From positions 1 through 5,496 of the forward strand of contig CAZTAO010000131.1 of the NCBI GenBank assembly GCA_964611645.1: DNA of 5,496 bases, written 5' to 3'. The number at the start of each line of letters is the position of its first letter. Position 1 is the first letter of the stretch. A model generated the notes under the pieces. That model was not told the DNA's origin and did not search any database. It was given only the letters and a program-made list of their open reading frames with translations. A program made the position numbers and the translations under genes. Of this stretch, positions 4,835 through 5,496 are shown piece after piece. Origin of the DNA: CAZTAO01 sp964611645 (GTDB taxonomy: Bacteria > Armatimonadota > UBA5829).

Positions 4835-5455
4835 GTGAGATCTTTCTACCTGATAGTCAAAAGAATAGTGGATTTCCTGATTGCCATTGTTATGCTGGTG
4901 GTTTTGCTGCCGCTGTTTGCAGTTGTGGCAGTGGTGATCAAGCTGGACTCCCCCGGCCCGGTGTTCTTCCGGCAGGACAGGCTCGGGCTTGGCGGGAAGG
5001 CGTTTGTTATCTATAAGTTCAGGTCCATGGTTATGGGTGCGGAGAAGTCGGGGACCGGGGTTTACACCTACCAGGGCGACGCGCGGGTTACCAAGGTCGG
5101 CAGCTTCATCCGGAAGACCAGCATCGACGAGCTTCCTCAGCTTTTTAATATATTAAAGGGTGAAATGAGTTTTGTGGGACCAAGACCAGCACTTTACAAT
5201 CAAGAAGATTTAAATCTACTTCGAGAACAAGGTGGGGTTCATAATATTAGACCTGGCATTACTGGCTGGGCACAGGTGAATGGAAGAGATGAGCTGGAAA
5301 TACCGGTTAAGGTAGAATATGATATATTTTATGTAAAAAACAGAAGTCTATTATTAGATATAAAAATCATATATCTTACTTTTTTTAATGTTATCTTAGG
5401 TAAAGGCGTTGTTGAAGGAAAAACCGGTGCTGAGAATAAAAATATTGGGGCTTAG
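4835..5455 (+). CDS. Monotopic sugar-phosphate transferase (undecaprenyl-phosphate glycosyl-1-phosphate transferase, PglC/WcaJ family)
   Basis: A 206-residue protein (216 if TTG 4805 is used). It transfers a sugar-1-phosphate from a nucleotide sugar to undecaprenyl phosphate, the first membrane step in making exopolysaccharide, O-antigen or glycan for protein glycosylation. Features from GTG: a basic KRIVDF lead-in, a re-entrant hydrophobic helix at about 11-36 ending in 'LDSPGPVFF', 'RLGLGGKAFVIYKFRSM' (49-65), 'IDELPQLFNILKGEMSFVGPRP' (97-118) with the catalytic Asp-Glu pair at 98-99, and 'RPGITGWAQVNGRDELEI' (139-156). The length fits the catalytic-domain-only PglC-like enzymes. The sugar cannot be deduced. 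Base composition breaks near 5140: codons before are GC-rich (CTC, CGG, GGC) and codons after are AT-rich (TTA, ATA, AGA), yet the frame and all motifs are intact. The gene follows the paralogue array by about 85 bp and could be in the same transcript. Confidence 0.93.
   Translation: MRSFYLIVKRIVDFLIAIVMLVVLLPLFAVVAVVIKLDSPGPVFFRQDRLGLGGKAFVIYKFRSMVMGAEKSGTGVYTYQGDARVTKVGSFIRKTSIDELPQLFNILKGEMSFVGPRPALYNQEDLNLLREQGGVHNIRPGITGWAQVNGRDELEIPVKVEYDIFYVKNRSLLLDIKIIYLTFFNVILGKGVVEGKTGAENKNIGA
5130..5150. other. Sharp base-composition junction inside the sugar transferase gene
   Basis: Counting by hand, 4861-5140 is about 57% G+C (160 of 280) and 5141-5460 is about 34% (109 of 320). The step falls within the codons for the highly conserved DELPQLFNILKG segment, where unrelated homologues are most alike at the DNA level. 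This could be a recombination joint between a GC-rich and an AT-rich allele, or a misjoin in the assembly. Confidence 0.7.
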
Positions 5456-5473
5456 TGTGCAAGAAGTTCTACT

Positions 5474-5479
5474 GGGAGG
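5474..5479 (+). promoter_or_regulatory. Ribosome binding site of the gene running off the window
   Basis: GGGAGG lies 6 nt ahead of ATG 5486, a strong Shine-Dalgarno match at good spacing. Confidence 0.7.
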
Positions 5480-5485
5480 TTGAGA

Positions 5486-5496
5486 ATGGCTAGATT
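5486..5496 (+). CDS. Start of a downstream gene, cut by the window end
   Basis: Only three full codons are present (Met-Ala-Arg) plus two bases. The strong ribosome binding site and a 30-bp gap after the sugar transferase stop make a real co-directional start likely. The product cannot be identified. Confidence 0.55.

Overview
The window is bacterial: two complete CCA-encoding tRNA genes follow a good sigma70-type promoter, Shine-Dalgarno sites are strong, and coding is dense on the + strand only. Most of it is moderately GC-rich. No gene fixes the phylum. Soluble domains ending in a 'SAGPDGxFxTxDDI' loop next to a 'DPWGxxxR' motif recall GspG-like pseudopilin proteins, which I associate with Armatimonadota, Planctomycetota and related environmental phyla; this is only a weak hint.

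Layout. (1) 72-282: promoter, tRNA-Ala(CGC), tRNA-Ile(GAT). (2) 283-776: about 490 bp with no convincing gene, holding a perfect 11-bp GC-rich hairpin and a possible weak promoter. (3) 777-2180: a radical SAM enzyme with a PqqD-like N-terminal domain (RiPP recognition element, RRE) and a C-terminal SPASM domain. (4) 2199-4750: five tandem paralogous genes. Each product begins with nearly the same 24 residues (core SLVPSSPMQYxHLGY), followed by two membrane helices joined by a basic loop. The first four then carry a diverged GspG-like soluble domain; the fifth stops after the second helix. (5) 4835-5455: a monotopic sugar-phosphate transferase of the PglC/WcaJ type. (6) 5486-5496: the first codons of another gene.

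How they may work together. The spacing suggests one operon. The radical SAM gene is 18 bp from the first paralogue, and three of the four junctions between paralogues are 4-base ATGA overlaps. An RRE-radical SAM-SPASM enzyme directly upstream of a family sharing one frozen N-terminal segment looks like an enzyme with several membrane-protein substrates, that is, a RiPP-like maturation system acting on membrane proteins rather than on short free peptides. I do not recognise the paralogue family or its motif, and this is the best candidate for an undescribed system here. The downstream sugar transferase suggests an envelope or exopolysaccharide context.

A second oddity is a sharp fall in GC inside the sugar transferase gene near 5140, from about 57% to about 34%, without loss of frame. 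It indicates either a mosaic gene or a chimeric assembly.
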